Assembly: GCA_965225935.1 (NCBI GenBank)
Contig: CBDDCC010000016.1
Span: forward strand, 186,001 to 250,000
DNA length: 64,000 nt
Direction: 5' to 3'
Source of the DNA: CALJXB01 sp965225935
GTDB taxonomy: Bacteria > Pseudomonadota > Alphaproteobacteria > Kiloniellales > JAKSDN01
Below the pieces are notes generated by a model. That model saw nothing but the letters and a program-made list of their open reading frames with translations. It ran no database searches and was not told where the DNA came from. Below, piece after piece: positions 17,107 through 25,487 of the stretch; position 1 is the stretch's first letter, and every line of letters begins with the position of its first letter. A program made the position numbers and the translations under genes.

Positions 17107-17847
17107 ATGTTTGATCTCGAAGGCAAAGCCGCCCTGGTGACCGGGGCGTCGGGCGGAATCGGCGGCGCCATCGCCCGGACGTTGCACCGCCAGGGCGCGG
17201 CCGTGGCGCTCTCGGGCACGCGGCGCGAAGCCCTGGAGGCGCTCGCCGCGGAGCTGGGCGAGCGGGCGGCGATGGTGCCCTGCAACCTCTCCGACCCGGA
17301 GGCGACGGCGGCCCTGCCGGGTGCGGCGGAGGAGGCCCTGGGCGCGGAGCTCGGCATCCTGGTGAACAACGCCGGCCTGACTCGCGACAATCTCGCCATG
17401 CGCATGAAGGACGAGGAGTGGGACCAGGTGCTGCAGGTGAACCTGAGCGCCGGCTTCCGGCTGGTCCGGGCCAGCCTGCGGGGCATGATGAAGCGCCGCT
17501 GGGGGCGCATCGTCTCCATCACCTCGATCGTCGGCACCACCGGCAACCCGGGCCAGGCGAACTACGCCGCCTCCAAGGCCGCGCTGACCGGCATGTCCAA
17601 GTCGCTCGCCCAGGAGGTCGCCTCGCGCGGCATCACGGTGAACTGCGTGGCGCCGGGCTTCATCGAAACCCCCATGACCGACGTCCTGGAGCCGGCCCAG
17701 CGCGAGCGGCTCCTGGCCGGCATCCCGGCGGGGCGGCTCGGCACGCCCGACGACGTGGCCTGCTGTGTCGCCTTCCTGGCGAGCGAGGAAAGCGCCTACG
17801 TCACCGGCCAGACGCTGCACGTGAACGGCGGCATGGCGATGATCTGA
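17107..17847 (+). CDS. fabG: 3-oxoacyl-ACP reductase FabG
   Basis: This 246-residue SDR is the NADPH-dependent ketoreductase of fatty acid synthesis. It has TGASGGIG at 13-20, NNAG at 87-90, and the catalytic set Ser140, Tyr153 and Lys157 (NYAASK). The C-terminus TGQTLHVNGGMAMI is typical. It lies 50 bases after fabD. A very strong hairpin follows its stop, so it appears to be transcriptionally separated from acpP, which normally follows at once. Confidence 0.97.
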   Translation: MFDLEGKAALVTGASGGIGGAIARTLHRQGAAVALSGTRREALEALAAELGERAAMVPCNLSDPEATAALPGAAEEALGAELGILVNNAGLTRDNLAMRMKDEEWDQVLQVNLSAGFRLVRASLRGMMKRRWGRIVSITSIVGTTGNPGQANYAASKAALTGMSKSLAQEVASRGITVNCVAPGFIETPMTDVLEPAQRERLLAGIPAGRLGTPDDVACCVAFLASEESAYVTGQTLHVNGGMAMI

Positions 17848-17849
17848 GA

Positions 17850-17878
17850 CCGGCGCCCGGGCATCGCCCGGGCGCCGG
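17850..17878 (+). terminator. Very stable hairpin after fabG
   Basis: A perfect 13-bp stem (CCGGCGCCCGGGC with its complement) and a 3-base loop ATC begins just after the fabG stop. No T-run follows. It is probably the end of the fabD-fabG transcript and could also stop traffic from the opposite gene at 18017. Confidence 0.6.
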
Positions 17879-18016
17879 CGCTCGATCACGTGGAACGTCC
17901 GGACTTCCTGCTTTGATTGGTTTGCTGCCGGGCACCCGACCGGCGTCCGTCGAGCTGCGCCGGCGGGGTTTGCCGCGCCGTCTGCCGGGACCGAGCGAAG
18001 GGCCTGGCTGGAGGGC

Positions 18017-19072
18017 CTAGCTGGCCTCCTCCGCCTCCATCTTGGCCGAGTCCTGCGATGTGTCGGCGATGGCGCCCGTGGCGTTGTCCCAGGCGCCCTC
18101 GGCCCAGTGCAGCATGGCCTCGATCTCGGGCCCGGTCCGCTCCTTGATCGTGCCGATCTGGTTCTTCAGCGCGGCGTAGCGGTAGCCCAGCACGCGCCAG
18201 CCGAAGCCGTCCGCGTAGTCGCCGAAGGCTGCCCAGTAGTCTTCCTTGTCGTAGTGGGCGTTGCCCCGCTCGTAGAGCGCTTCCTCGTGATCGCGCCGGC
18301 GCTCGAGCGTCTCGTCGAACTCGGCGATCGCCAGGTCGGTCGCGCCCATCTGCCGGTAGACCAGGCCGCGGTTGAAGCGGGCGCTGACGTTCTCCGGATC
18401 CAGGCCCAGCACCTTGGCGTACTCCTGCATGGCGGAGTGGTAGTCGCCGTGCCGGTGCTGCTGCGCGCCGCGCGCCAGGCGCCCCATTACCTCGATGTCG
18501 GTCACCACGCTGCCGGCCGGCTTGCCGTTGGCCTCGAGCCGGTCGGTATAGTCCTGGATGGCGCGCTGAGTGCGCGGCCCCATGACGCCGTCGACGGCAC
18601 CGATGTCGAAGCCCATGGCGATGAGCTGGGTCTGGATCACCAGCATGCGGTCGCTCTCGCCGTCCTCCGCCGCTGCGCTCTCGTCCGCCGTCTCGGCTGG
18701 CGTCTCCGTGGCCAGGTCGCTCACCACCGGGAAGTCGATCTGCTCGACCACCCAGCAGCTGGCGTCGGCATAGCGATGACAGTCGGTATGCAGCCGGGCC
18801 ACGAAGGGCTGCGCGCTGACCACACCCAGCTCCTCGCGCACCGCGGAGGCGCCTTCGAAGACCCAGGTCTCGGGCGCCGCGTCCGGCTCCAGGCCGGTGA
18901 CGTCGGAGACTTCACGGCGCTCGGCGTTGGCCGCAAGCGCCTGTTCGATCGCGCTGACCACGCCGTAGGTCGGCTGCCTCTCCGGGCTGTCGTCGCCGAA
19001 GATCAGCGGCACGGCGATCCAGATAGGGATGAACAGCGCCACCAGGCCGAGAAACTTCAGAAAACCCTTCAT
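18017..19072 (-). CDS. Membrane-anchored protein with peptidoglycan-binding and TPR-like regions
   Basis: This 351-residue protein starts with a single hydrophobic anchor (FLKFLGLVALFIPIWIAVPLIFG). A periplasmic region of ~110 residues with two Cys (HTDCHRYADASCW) follows. Residues ~140-190 look like a peptidoglycan-binding type 1 domain (MGFDIGAVDGVMGPRTQRAI), and ~200-290 contain two TPR-like repeats (AMQEYAKVLGLDPENVSARFNRG, AIAEFDETLERRRDHEEALYERG). A role at the cell wall is inferred from the domains; I do not recognise a named family. It reads against fabG and acpP and splits the usual fabG-acpP pair. Confidence 0.8.
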   Translation of the reverse strand: MKGFLKFLGLVALFIPIWIAVPLIFGDDSPERQPTYGVVSAIEQALAANAERREVSDVTGLEPDAAPETWVFEGASAVREELGVVSAQPFVARLHTDCHRYADASCWVVEQIDFPVVSDLATETPAETADESAAAEDGESDRMLVIQTQLIAMGFDIGAVDGVMGPRTQRAIQDYTDRLEANGKPAGSVVTDIEVMGRLARGAQQHRHGDYHSAMQEYAKVLGLDPENVSARFNRGLVYRQMGATDLAIAEFDETLERRRDHEEALYERGNAHYDKEDYWAAFGDYADGFGWRVLGYRYAALKNQIGTIKERTGPEIEAMLHWAEGAWDNATGAIADTSQDSAKMEAEEAS

Positions 19073-19129
19073 GCCAAATCCATTCTCAAAACAAATGGTC
19101 TCAATAGGATACGCATAAGAACCGATTAC

Positions 19130-19158
19130 ACTATACCAACCACAAGCGCGGCGGCCAA
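19130..19158 (-). promoter_or_regulatory. Sigma-70-type promoter for the 18017-19072 gene
   Basis: On the minus strand TTGGCC (19158-19153) and TATAGT (19135-19130) are spaced by 17 bases. The -10 box lies 58 bases upstream of the ATG at 19072. Confidence 0.5.
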
Positions 19159-19281
19159 AGCGGTTTTCTCGCGTTTATGGTTACTATTCGAATGTTTTGG
19201 TGCCCGACCGACTTGCCGTATTGCGGTCGTTACTTCAAGAACTCCGCCGAATCTCGCCTCTGATTTGGATGGCTGTTAACC

Positions 19282-19295
19282 TTGTTTGTAAACAA
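19282..19295. promoter_or_regulatory. Candidate operator: 14-bp palindrome
   Basis: TTGTTT-GT-AAACAA is an inverted repeat with 6-base arms in the AT-rich core between two divergent genes. It could bind a dimeric regulator. No family can be assigned from sequence. Confidence 0.25.
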
Positions 19296-19534
19296 AAAGC
19301 CCCATTCTCATAATAGTAGAGAGTCTATACCGAACAGAGCATTTTGTGAAGTACTACGGCTATATTTGCCGGCGGCGTACAGGCTTGGGACGCCGAGCGC
19401 CACGCCGCGTCCGCTGGCCGGAGCCCGCCGAGACCGGCAATGGCAACGCGTCCGGCGCGCGGGCCCTTGCCCGGGCTTCAGGGGCTTCAGGGGCGGATTG
19501 CCGGCGGCGGGGATACCCGGGCCGATCCCGCCAG

Positions 19535-19540
19535 TATAAT
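19535..19540 (+). promoter_or_regulatory. Candidate -10 box for the EF-hand gene
   Basis: A perfect TATAAT lies 40 bases before the ATG at 19580. No convincing -35 box is found 16-18 bases upstream (GATACC region), so an activator or a chance match is possible. Confidence 0.35.
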
Positions 19541-19579
19541 GGCGCAAAGGACAAGCAAACACTGATCCGGAGAGACAGG

Positions 19580-19924
19580 ATGAAAAAGAGAGGAACGGTT
19601 CTGGCAATCGCGCTGCTCGCCACGAGCTCATCCCTGGCGCTTGCGGGCGAGGGCAAGGCGGGCCGCTGGTTCGACCGGCTCGACACCAACAGCGATGGCG
19701 TCATCACCCAGGGCGAGATGGAAGCCCGGCGCAGCGAACGCTTCGCCAAGATCGACGCGGATGGCGACGGCATGATCGCCCTCGAGGAGTACAACGCCCA
19801 GGCCCAGGAGCGCTTCGCCCGCGCCGACCGGGACGGCAACGGCGAGATCTCCAAGGAGGAGTTCACCCAGATCGCCAAGGAGTGGCGCAAAAAGCACAAG
19901 CGGTCCGACAAGCAGTCGGACTAG
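19580..19924 (+). CDS. Secreted EF-hand calcium-binding protein
   Basis: This 114-residue protein has a signal peptide (MKKRGTVLAIALLATSSSLALAG) and three canonical 12-residue EF-hand loops: Asp35-Glu46 (DTNSDGVITQGE), Asp59-Glu70 (DADGDGMIALEE) and Asp83-Glu94 (DRDGNGEISKEE). All have ligands at positions 1, 3, 5 and 12. The C-terminus is Lys/Arg-rich. It is likely a periplasmic or extracellular calcium binder of the calmodulin-like group; the partner is unknown. GGAGAGACAGG precedes the chosen ATG; the frame is open further upstream without gene-like sequence. It sits between fabG and acpP. Confidence 0.88.
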   Translation: MKKRGTVLAIALLATSSSLALAGEGKAGRWFDRLDTNSDGVITQGEMEARRSERFAKIDADGDGMIALEEYNAQAQERFARADRDGNGEISKEEFTQIAKEWRKKHKRSDKQSD

Positions 19925-20247
19925 GCGCGCGCGACCAAGGGGCGCGGCCCCCGGTTGCCCTAGCCGGCGCCGGGAGCCGCGCCCCTTGCTTTGCCCTGCC
20001 CGGCCCCACGGCTCTCCGACGCGCGGTCGGCCCGGCCGGCTGGGCGCGTTCGAGGCGTGAGAGAAGCCCGCACGGGCGGCCTTGGCCGCTGTCTCCAGCG
20101 ACCCTCTGGCGAGCCTTTCTGGGGCGCTTTCCTATCGGCTGGAACTGTGTTAAGAGGCGCGCCGGCGCGGGCTGAGGCAGGGATTCGAAGCGCCCGCACG
20201 GGTTCTGTTCGCTGCCCTAACGACACTTGCAATTTGAGGGATTGGCA
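19925..20247. other. 323-bp stretch between the EF-hand gene and acpP
   Basis: It contains the hairpin that ends the EF-hand transcript and then the acpP leader. AACTGTGTTAAGAG around 20144-20157 is AT-richer than its surroundings and may be part of the acpP promoter, but I cannot define a good -35/-10 pair. No frame is supported. Confidence 0.45.
19937..19987 (+). terminator. Terminator-like hairpin after the EF-hand gene
   Basis: AAGGGGCGCGGC (19937-19948) pairs perfectly with GCCGCGCCCCTT (19976-19987); the 27-base interior can pair further (CCCCGG with CCGGGA). TTGCTTTG follows, a modest U-tract. Confidence 0.55.
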
Positions 20248-20484
20248 ATGAGCAACGACATCGCCGAACGCGTCAAGAAGATCGTGGTCGAGCACCTCGG
20301 GGTTGACGAGGCCAAAGTGAACGAGGGCGCCAGTTTCATCGACGACCTCGGGGCCGATTCGCTGGACACGGTCGAGCTGGTCATGGCCTTCGAGGAAGAG
20401 TTCGGCTGCGAGATTCCCGACGACGCGGCCGAGAAGATCGTCACGGTCAAGGACGCCGTCGATTTCATCCAGCAGAACGCCTAG
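20248..20484 (+). CDS. acpP: Acyl carrier protein AcpP
   Basis: This 78-residue acidic helical protein carries fatty acid intermediates on a 4'-phosphopantetheine arm attached to Ser38 in the motif DDLGADSLD. The ATG at 20248 has GAGGGA upstream and gives the family N-terminus MSNDIAERVKKIV; the longer reading adds seven unlikely residues. fabF follows after 71 bases on the same strand. Confidence 0.98.
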   Translation: MSNDIAERVKKIVVEHLGVDEAKVNEGASFIDDLGADSLDTVELVMAFEEEFGCEIPDDAAEKIVTVKDAVDFIQQNA

Positions 20485-20555
20485 TCTCTCAGTCTGTTGG
20501 CCGCCGGCGTGAGCCTGCCGGACCGGCCGCTTTGCCCCTAAGAGCCGTTGGCAAG

Positions 20556-21821
20556 ATGAGAAGAGTCGTGGTCACAGGCCTCGGTCTCGTCACACCGTTG
20601 GCGAGCGGCGTGGCGCAGAGCTGGGAGCGGTTGATCGCCGGACAGTCGGGCATCGGCCCGATCCAGAGCTTCGACGTCTCGGACCTGCCCTGCAAGATCG
20701 CCGGCCAGGTGCCCCACGGCGAGAGCGCCGATGGCGGCTTCGATCCGGTTGAGTACGTCGAGGCCAAGGAGCTCAGGAAGAATGACCGCTTCATCATCTA
20801 CGGCATCGCCGCCGGACAGCAGGCGGTGGAGGATGCCGGCTGGACGCCGAGCGATGAAGCCGACCTCGAGCGCACGGGCGTCATGGTGGGCTCCGGCATC
20901 GGCGGCCTGGAAACCATCTGCGACGGCGCCGTCACGGTGATGGAGCGCGGGCCCCGACGGCTCAGCCCCTTCTTCATCCCCTCTGCCCTGATCAACCTGG
21001 TCTCGGGCCAGCTTTCCATCAAATACGGCTTCCGCGGGCCGAACCACGCCGTGGTGACGGCCTGCTCAACGGGCGCCCACGCCATCGGCGACGCGGCGCG
21101 CCTGATCGCCCTCGACGATGCGGACGTCATGCTGGCCGGCGGCGCCGAGGCCGCGGTCTGCCGCATGGGCGTCGCGGGCTTCGCCTCGGCCCGCGCGCTT
21201 TCGACCGGCTTCAACGATACGCCCGAGAAGGCCTCGCGGCCCTGGGACCGGGACCGCGACGGCTTCGTCATGGGCGAGGGCGCCGGTGTCGTCGTGCTGG
21301 AAGAGCTGGAGCACGCCAAGAAGCGCGGCGCCAAGATCTACGCCGAGGTGATCGGCTACGGCATGTCCGGCGACGCCCACCACATCACCGCCCCGGCCGA
21401 AGACGGCCACGGTGCCTTCCGGTCCATGCAGAACGCCCTGCGCCGGGCCGAGCGCAGCCCGGAGGACATCGACTACATCAACGCCCACGGCACCTCCACG
21501 CCGCTGGGCGACGAGATCGAGTTGTCGGCGGTCAAGCGCCTCTTCGGCGACCACGCCACGAAAGTCTCCATGTCCTCGACCAAGTCGGCCGTCGGGCACC
21601 TACTGGGCGCCGCCGGGGCGGTCGAGGCGATCTTCTGCATCCTCGCCATCAACGAGAGCGTGGTGCCGCCGACCCTCAATCTGGACAACCCGTCGCCGGC
21701 CTGCGACGGCACGGACCTGGTGCCGCACCAAGCCCGCGAGCGACCGGTGCGCGCGGCGCTGTCGAATTCCTTCGGGTTCGGCGGGACCAATGCGTCCCTG
21801 GTGCTCGCGGCCTATAGCTAG
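20556..21821 (+). CDS. fabF: 3-oxoacyl-ACP synthase II FabF
   Basis: This 421-residue condensing enzyme elongates acyl-ACP with malonyl-ACP. The nucleophile Cys170 is in VVTACSTGAHAIG, with the two catalytic His in NAHGTSTPLGD and SAVGHLLGAAG. The ATG at 20556 gives MRRVVVTGLGLVTPL, the family start; a TTG eight codons earlier is less likely. It is followed 13 bases later by mltG, as in many Alphaproteobacteria. Confidence 0.97.
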   Translation: MRRVVVTGLGLVTPLASGVAQSWERLIAGQSGIGPIQSFDVSDLPCKIAGQVPHGESADGGFDPVEYVEAKELRKNDRFIIYGIAAGQQAVEDAGWTPSDEADLERTGVMVGSGIGGLETICDGAVTVMERGPRRLSPFFIPSALINLVSGQLSIKYGFRGPNHAVVTACSTGAHAIGDAARLIALDDADVMLAGGAEAAVCRMGVAGFASARALSTGFNDTPEKASRPWDRDRDGFVMGEGAGVVVLEELEHAKKRGAKIYAEVIGYGMSGDAHHITAPAEDGHGAFRSMQNALRRAERSPEDIDYINAHGTSTPLGDEIELSAVKRLFGDHATKVSMSSTKSAVGHLLGAAGAVEAIFCILAINESVVPPTLNLDNPSPACDGTDLVPHQARERPVRAALSNSFGFGGTNASLVLAAYS

Positions 21822-21834
21822 GTAGGTGGCTGCC

Positions 21835-22830
21835 ATGCGGCGCTGGTTGCTCGCCGGCGCGGTCGTGGCCGTTCTCCTGCTGGCCCTGGCGGCCGGCATC
21901 GGGGCGGTCGTCCTCTCCGGGCGCTTCGAGCGGCCGGGCCCCCTGGTCGCGGATCTCGCCGTGGTGATCCCCCGGGGCGCGGGCCTCAACGGGATCGCCC
22001 GCCAGCTTGAGGGCGAGGGCGTCATCGCCGACACGCTGGCCTTCCGCCTGGGAGTCTACTGGTACGGGCAGGAGCGCGAGCTCAGGGCCGGCGAGTACCG
22101 CTTTCCCGCAGGCGCCTCCATGCACCAGGTGATGGAGATCCTGAGCGGCGGCGAGACGGTGATCCGGCGCCTCACCGTGCCCGAGGGCCTGACCAGCGCC
22201 GAGGTGGTGGAGCTGGTCGCGGCGGCCCACGGCCTTTCCGGCGAGACCGGGCCGATCCCGGACGAAGGCAGCCTGCTGCCGGAGACCTACCACTATTCCT
22301 GGGACGACGACCGCGGCGAGCTGATGGGGCGCATGGGCGAGGCCCTCGACGAGGCCCTCGACGAGCTCTGGCCCCGGCGCGACCCGGACCTGCCCATCGA
22401 CAGCCCCGAGGAGGCGGTGATCCTGGCCTCCATCGTCGAGAAGGAGACCGGCGTGCCCGAGGAGCGTCCGCTGGTCGCCTCGGTCTTCATCAATCGCTTG
22501 AAGCGCGGCATGCGCCTGCAGTCGGACCCGACGGTGGTCTATGGCCTGACCCTTGGGAGCGGGCCCCTGGGGCGGCCGCTCAGCCGCAAGGACCTGGATG
22601 CGCCCAGCCCCTACAACACCTACCTCAATCACGGCCTGCCCCCGGGCCCGATCGCCAACGTTGGCCGTGCCGCGCTGGAGGCCGTGCTCAAGCCGGCCAC
22701 CTCGACATACCTCTACTTCGTCGCCGACGGCAGCGGCGGCCACGTCTTCGCCGAGACCTTGGCCGAGCACAACCGCAACGTCGCCAACTGGCGCAAGATC
22801 CAGCGCCGGAAGAAGCAGGCCGCCGAATAG
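21835..22830 (+). CDS. mltG: Endolytic peptidoglycan transglycosylase MltG
   Basis: This 331-residue protein has an N-terminal membrane anchor (LLAGAVVAVLLLALAAGIGAVVL), a LysM-like region, and the YceG/MltG catalytic domain with SIVEKETGVPEERPLVASVFINRL (catalytic Glu) and MRLQSDPTVVYGL. MltG cleaves nascent glycan strands and is thought to set their length. The ATG at 21835 has AGGTGG upstream. fabF-mltG-yicC-gmk is a conserved order. Confidence 0.95.
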   Translation: MRRWLLAGAVVAVLLLALAAGIGAVVLSGRFERPGPLVADLAVVIPRGAGLNGIARQLEGEGVIADTLAFRLGVYWYGQERELRAGEYRFPAGASMHQVMEILSGGETVIRRLTVPEGLTSAEVVELVAAAHGLSGETGPIPDEGSLLPETYHYSWDDDRGELMGRMGEALDEALDELWPRRDPDLPIDSPEEAVILASIVEKETGVPEERPLVASVFINRLKRGMRLQSDPTVVYGLTLGSGPLGRPLSRKDLDAPSPYNTYLNHGLPPGPIANVGRAALEAVLKPATSTYLYFVADGSGGHVFAETLAEHNRNVANWRKIQRRKKQAAE

Positions 22831-22952
22831 GCGCCGGCACGGGCCCTACAGGCCTTTCCGTTGCTTGTTGGGCCAAGGCGGTGAGGCTATAAGGGACGCC
22901 CCCGAGTCCCGCGGGGATAGTCCCACCGTCGCAAGCGCGAGCCACTCCCTCC

Positions 22953-23861
22953 TTGGCCAAGTCCCGCCCCCTTTCCAGCATGACCGGCTTCGCCCGCCGC
23001 GAGGGCGGCGACGGGCGCGTCACCTGGAACTGGGAGGTCAAGAGCGTCAACGGCCGTTCGCTCGACGTGCGCTGCCGGGTGCCGCCCGGCAGCGAGCGCC
23101 TGGAGGCGGCGGCCCGCGAGGTGGTGCCCAAGTTCTGCTCGCGGGGCAACCTGGCCATCGCCCTGACCGTCCGGCGCGCCGAGGCGGCCACCAGCCTGCG
23201 GGTCAACCGGGAGCTGCTGGAGAATGTGATCGCTCTCGCCAAGGATCTGGAAGAGCAGTTCGGCGGCGCCACCCTGGCCCCGGCGCGCCTCGACGGGCTG
23301 CTCGCCATTCGCGGCATCGTCGAGGCGATCGAGGACGAGGAGCCCGACGAGGAGGCCGCCCGGCGCGAGGCCGCCATGGTCAAGGACCTGGAGGCGGCCC
23401 TTGAGGATCTGGTGGCGGCCCGACAGGCCGAAGGCGTTCACCTGAAGGCGGCGGTCGAGGGCCATCTGGAGACCATCGGCCGGCTCACCGGCGACGCCGG
23501 GAACAGCGCGGCGGCGCAGCCCGAGGCCCTGCGGGCACGCCTGCAGGGGCAGGTCGAGGAACTGCTGCAGGCCTCGCCGGCGCTGCCCGAGGAGCGCCTG
23601 GCCCAGGAGGCAGCCCTGCTGGTGACGCGCTACGACGTGCGCGAGGAGATCGACCGTTTGCAGGCCCACCTGGAGGCGGCGCGGGAGCTCCTCGCCGGCG
23701 CGGGAGTGGTGGGCCGCCGCCTCGATTTCCTCTGCCAGGAGTTCAACCGCGAGGCCAACACCCTCTGCTCCAAGGCCTCGGACGTGGAGCTGACGCGCAT
23801 CGGCCTGGACCTCAAGACCGCGGTCGACCAGCTGCGCGAGCAGGTCCAGAACATCGAGTAG
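22953..23861 (+). CDS. yicC: YicC/YloC-family endoribonuclease-like protein
   Basis: The protein is 302 residues from a TTG at 22953 (MAKSRPLSSMTGFARREG) or 293 from the ATG at 22980. Relatives usually begin a few residues before SMTGFAR, which favours the TTG; neither has a strong ribosome site. The N-terminal YicC domain and the C-terminal DUF1732 domain (DVREEIDRLQAHL, GRRLDFLCQEFNREANTLCSKA) are both present. Members have been linked to RNA cleavage and small-RNA turnover. gmk follows 61 bases later. Confidence 0.92.
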   Translation: MAKSRPLSSMTGFARREGGDGRVTWNWEVKSVNGRSLDVRCRVPPGSERLEAAAREVVPKFCSRGNLAIALTVRRAEAATSLRVNRELLENVIALAKDLEEQFGGATLAPARLDGLLAIRGIVEAIEDEEPDEEAARREAAMVKDLEAALEDLVAARQAEGVHLKAAVEGHLETIGRLTGDAGNSAAAQPEALRARLQGQVEELLQASPALPEERLAQEAALLVTRYDVREEIDRLQAHLEAARELLAGAGVVGRRLDFLCQEFNREANTLCSKASDVELTRIGLDLKTAVDQLREQVQNIE

Positions 23862-23922
23862 GAAGGTCTGCGATGAGCGCGCCGCACCGCGGGACCGTAG
23901 GCGTCTCGGACGCATCGCCGGC

Positions 23923-24561
23923 ATGAACGGGAACCCCATCCGGCGGCGCGGCCTGATGCTGGTGCTGTCCTCGCCCTCGGGGGCCGGCAAGACCACCATA
24001 TCCCGCCTGCTGCTGCCGGCGGACGACCAGATCGAGCTCTCGGTCTCGGTCACCACCCGGCCCAAGCGGGCCAGCGAGATCGACGGCGCCGACTACTATT
24101 TCGTTGACCAGGAGGCCTTCGACTCCATGGTGGTGCGCGACGAGCTCTTGGAGCACGCCACGGTCTTCGGCCACAGCTACGGCACGCCCCGCGGTCCGGT
24201 CGAACGGGCGCTCGAGGCCGGCCAGGACATGCTGTTCGACATCGACTGGCAGGGCACCCAGCAGCTGGCGGAGAAGGCCTCGAAGGACCTGGTTCGGATC
24301 TTCATCCTGCCGCCCTCGACCGAGGAGCTGGAGCGCCGCCTGAGGACCCGGGCCCAGGACCCGGAGGAGGTGGTCCAGGGCCGCATGGCCAAGGCGGCCG
24401 ACGAGATGAGCCACTGGGCCGAGTACGACTACATCATCGTCAACCACGAGGTCGCCGAGAGCCTGGCGCAGGTGCAGGCGATCCTCACCGCCGAGCGCCT
24501 GAAGCGCGAGCGCCAGGTCGGCCTGCACGACTTCGTCGAGGGACTGCGCCAGCCGCGCTAA
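23923..24561 (+). CDS. gmk: Guanylate kinase
   Basis: This 212-residue enzyme phosphorylates GMP to GDP. The P-loop is SSPSGAGKTT, followed by the GMP-binding segment SVSVTTRPKRASEIDGADYYFV and the family's DIDWQGTQQL. The length is normal. Its stop overlaps the convergent rsmA stop by 4 bases. It ends the fatty acid synthesis-mltG-yicC run. Confidence 0.97.
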   Translation: MNGNPIRRRGLMLVLSSPSGAGKTTISRLLLPADDQIELSVSVTTRPKRASEIDGADYYFVDQEAFDSMVVRDELLEHATVFGHSYGTPRGPVERALEAGQDMLFDIDWQGTQQLAEKASKDLVRIFILPPSTEELERRLRTRAQDPEEVVQGRMAKAADEMSHWAEYDYIIVNHEVAESLAQVQAILTAERLKRERQVGLHDFVEGLRQPR

Positions 24562-25409
24562 CTCTTTCGGGCCTCCAGGGCACGGGCGAGGGCGCAGAAA
24601 TCCGCGACCGTGAGCACTTCGGCCCGGGCCGTCTCGGAGATCGCCGCCTCGGCCAGCAGGGCCCGGCTGTCGCCGCCGAGGGACTTGAGGCTCTGGCGCA
24701 GCATCTTGCGCCGCTGGCCGAAGGCCGCCGCCGTGACCCGCTCCAGCGCGGCGAGGCCGGCCGGGTAGGCGGGTCCGCCGCGCGGCTCCAGGCGCACCAC
24801 GGCTGAGACCACGGCGGGCGGCGGCGTGAAGGCCCGGGCCGGCACGTCGAACAGCAGGCGCACCCGGCAGAGCCACTGGGTCACCACCGAGAGCCGGCCA
24901 TAGGCGCGGCTGCCGCTTTCAGCCGCCAGGCGCTCGGCCACCTCCTTCTGGAACATGAGGGTCATGGCCTCGAGGCTGGCGGGGTCGTTATGGAGCTGCT
25001 TCAGCCAACCGAGCAGGAGCGGCGTCGCGACGTTGTAGGGCAGGTTGGCGACGATGCGCCGGGGCGGCGTGCCAAGGTCCGCGACGTCTACGTCGAGGGC
25101 GTCGCCGGCGAGGATTTCCAGGCGGTCCGGAAAGGCGGCGGCCAGTTCCTCGAGGGCGGCGATGCAGCGTGGGTCCTTCTCGATGGCGACCACCCGGTGC
25201 GCGCCCTCCGCGAGCAGCGCGCGGGTCAGACCGCCCGGACCCGGACCCACCTCGAAGGTGGTGCCGGCGCTGAGGTCGCCGGCCGCCCGGGCGATGCGGC
25301 GGGTCAGGTTGAGATCGAGCAGGAAATGCTGGCCGAGCGCCTTGCGCGCCCGCAGCCCATGGCGCGCGATGACCTCGCGGAGCGGCGGCAGATCGCGGCC
25401 GTCCGGCAC
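24558..25409 (-). CDS. rsmA: 16S rRNA (adenine1518-N6/adenine1519-N6)-dimethyltransferase RsmA
   Basis: This 283-residue enzyme dimethylates two adjacent adenines in helix 45 of 16S rRNA. It shows KALGQHFLLD, the SAM motif FEVGPGPGGLT and the catalytic NLPYNVATPLL. The start is GTG at 25409. It lies 78 bases after surA; in many relatives pdxA is placed between the two, and no trace of it is seen here. Confidence 0.95.
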   Translation of the reverse strand: MPDGRDLPPLREVIARHGLRARKALGQHFLLDLNLTRRIARAAGDLSAGTTFEVGPGPGGLTRALLAEGAHRVVAIEKDPRCIAALEELAAAFPDRLEILAGDALDVDVADLGTPPRRIVANLPYNVATPLLLGWLKQLHNDPASLEAMTLMFQKEVAERLAAESGSRAYGRLSVVTQWLCRVRLLFDVPARAFTPPPAVVSAVVRLEPRGGPAYPAGLAALERVTAAAFGQRRKMLRQSLKSLGGDSRALLAEAAISETARAEVLTVADFCALARALEARKS

Positions 25410-25487
25410 GGCCCTAACAACTGGCGAAGCTGCGGCGACAGGCCTTGCCCAGGATGACCGCGCGCCGGGCGGCTGCGTCCGTTCCGC

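Larger units (their letters stand above)
19073..19579. other. 507-bp gene-free stretch with an AT-rich core
   Basis: From about 19075 to 19345 the base composition drops well below the surrounding GC level, then rises again. It contains the promoters of the two divergent genes (listed separately) and a 14-bp palindrome at 19282-19295. Possible frames crossing it have poor codon use and are not supported. The AT-rich core could be imported DNA or a large regulatory region. Confidence 0.5.

Noticed and set aside
25410..25487. Possible pdxA remnant between surA and rsmA
   Set aside because: The 78 bases translated in all frames show no PdxA-like C-terminus.
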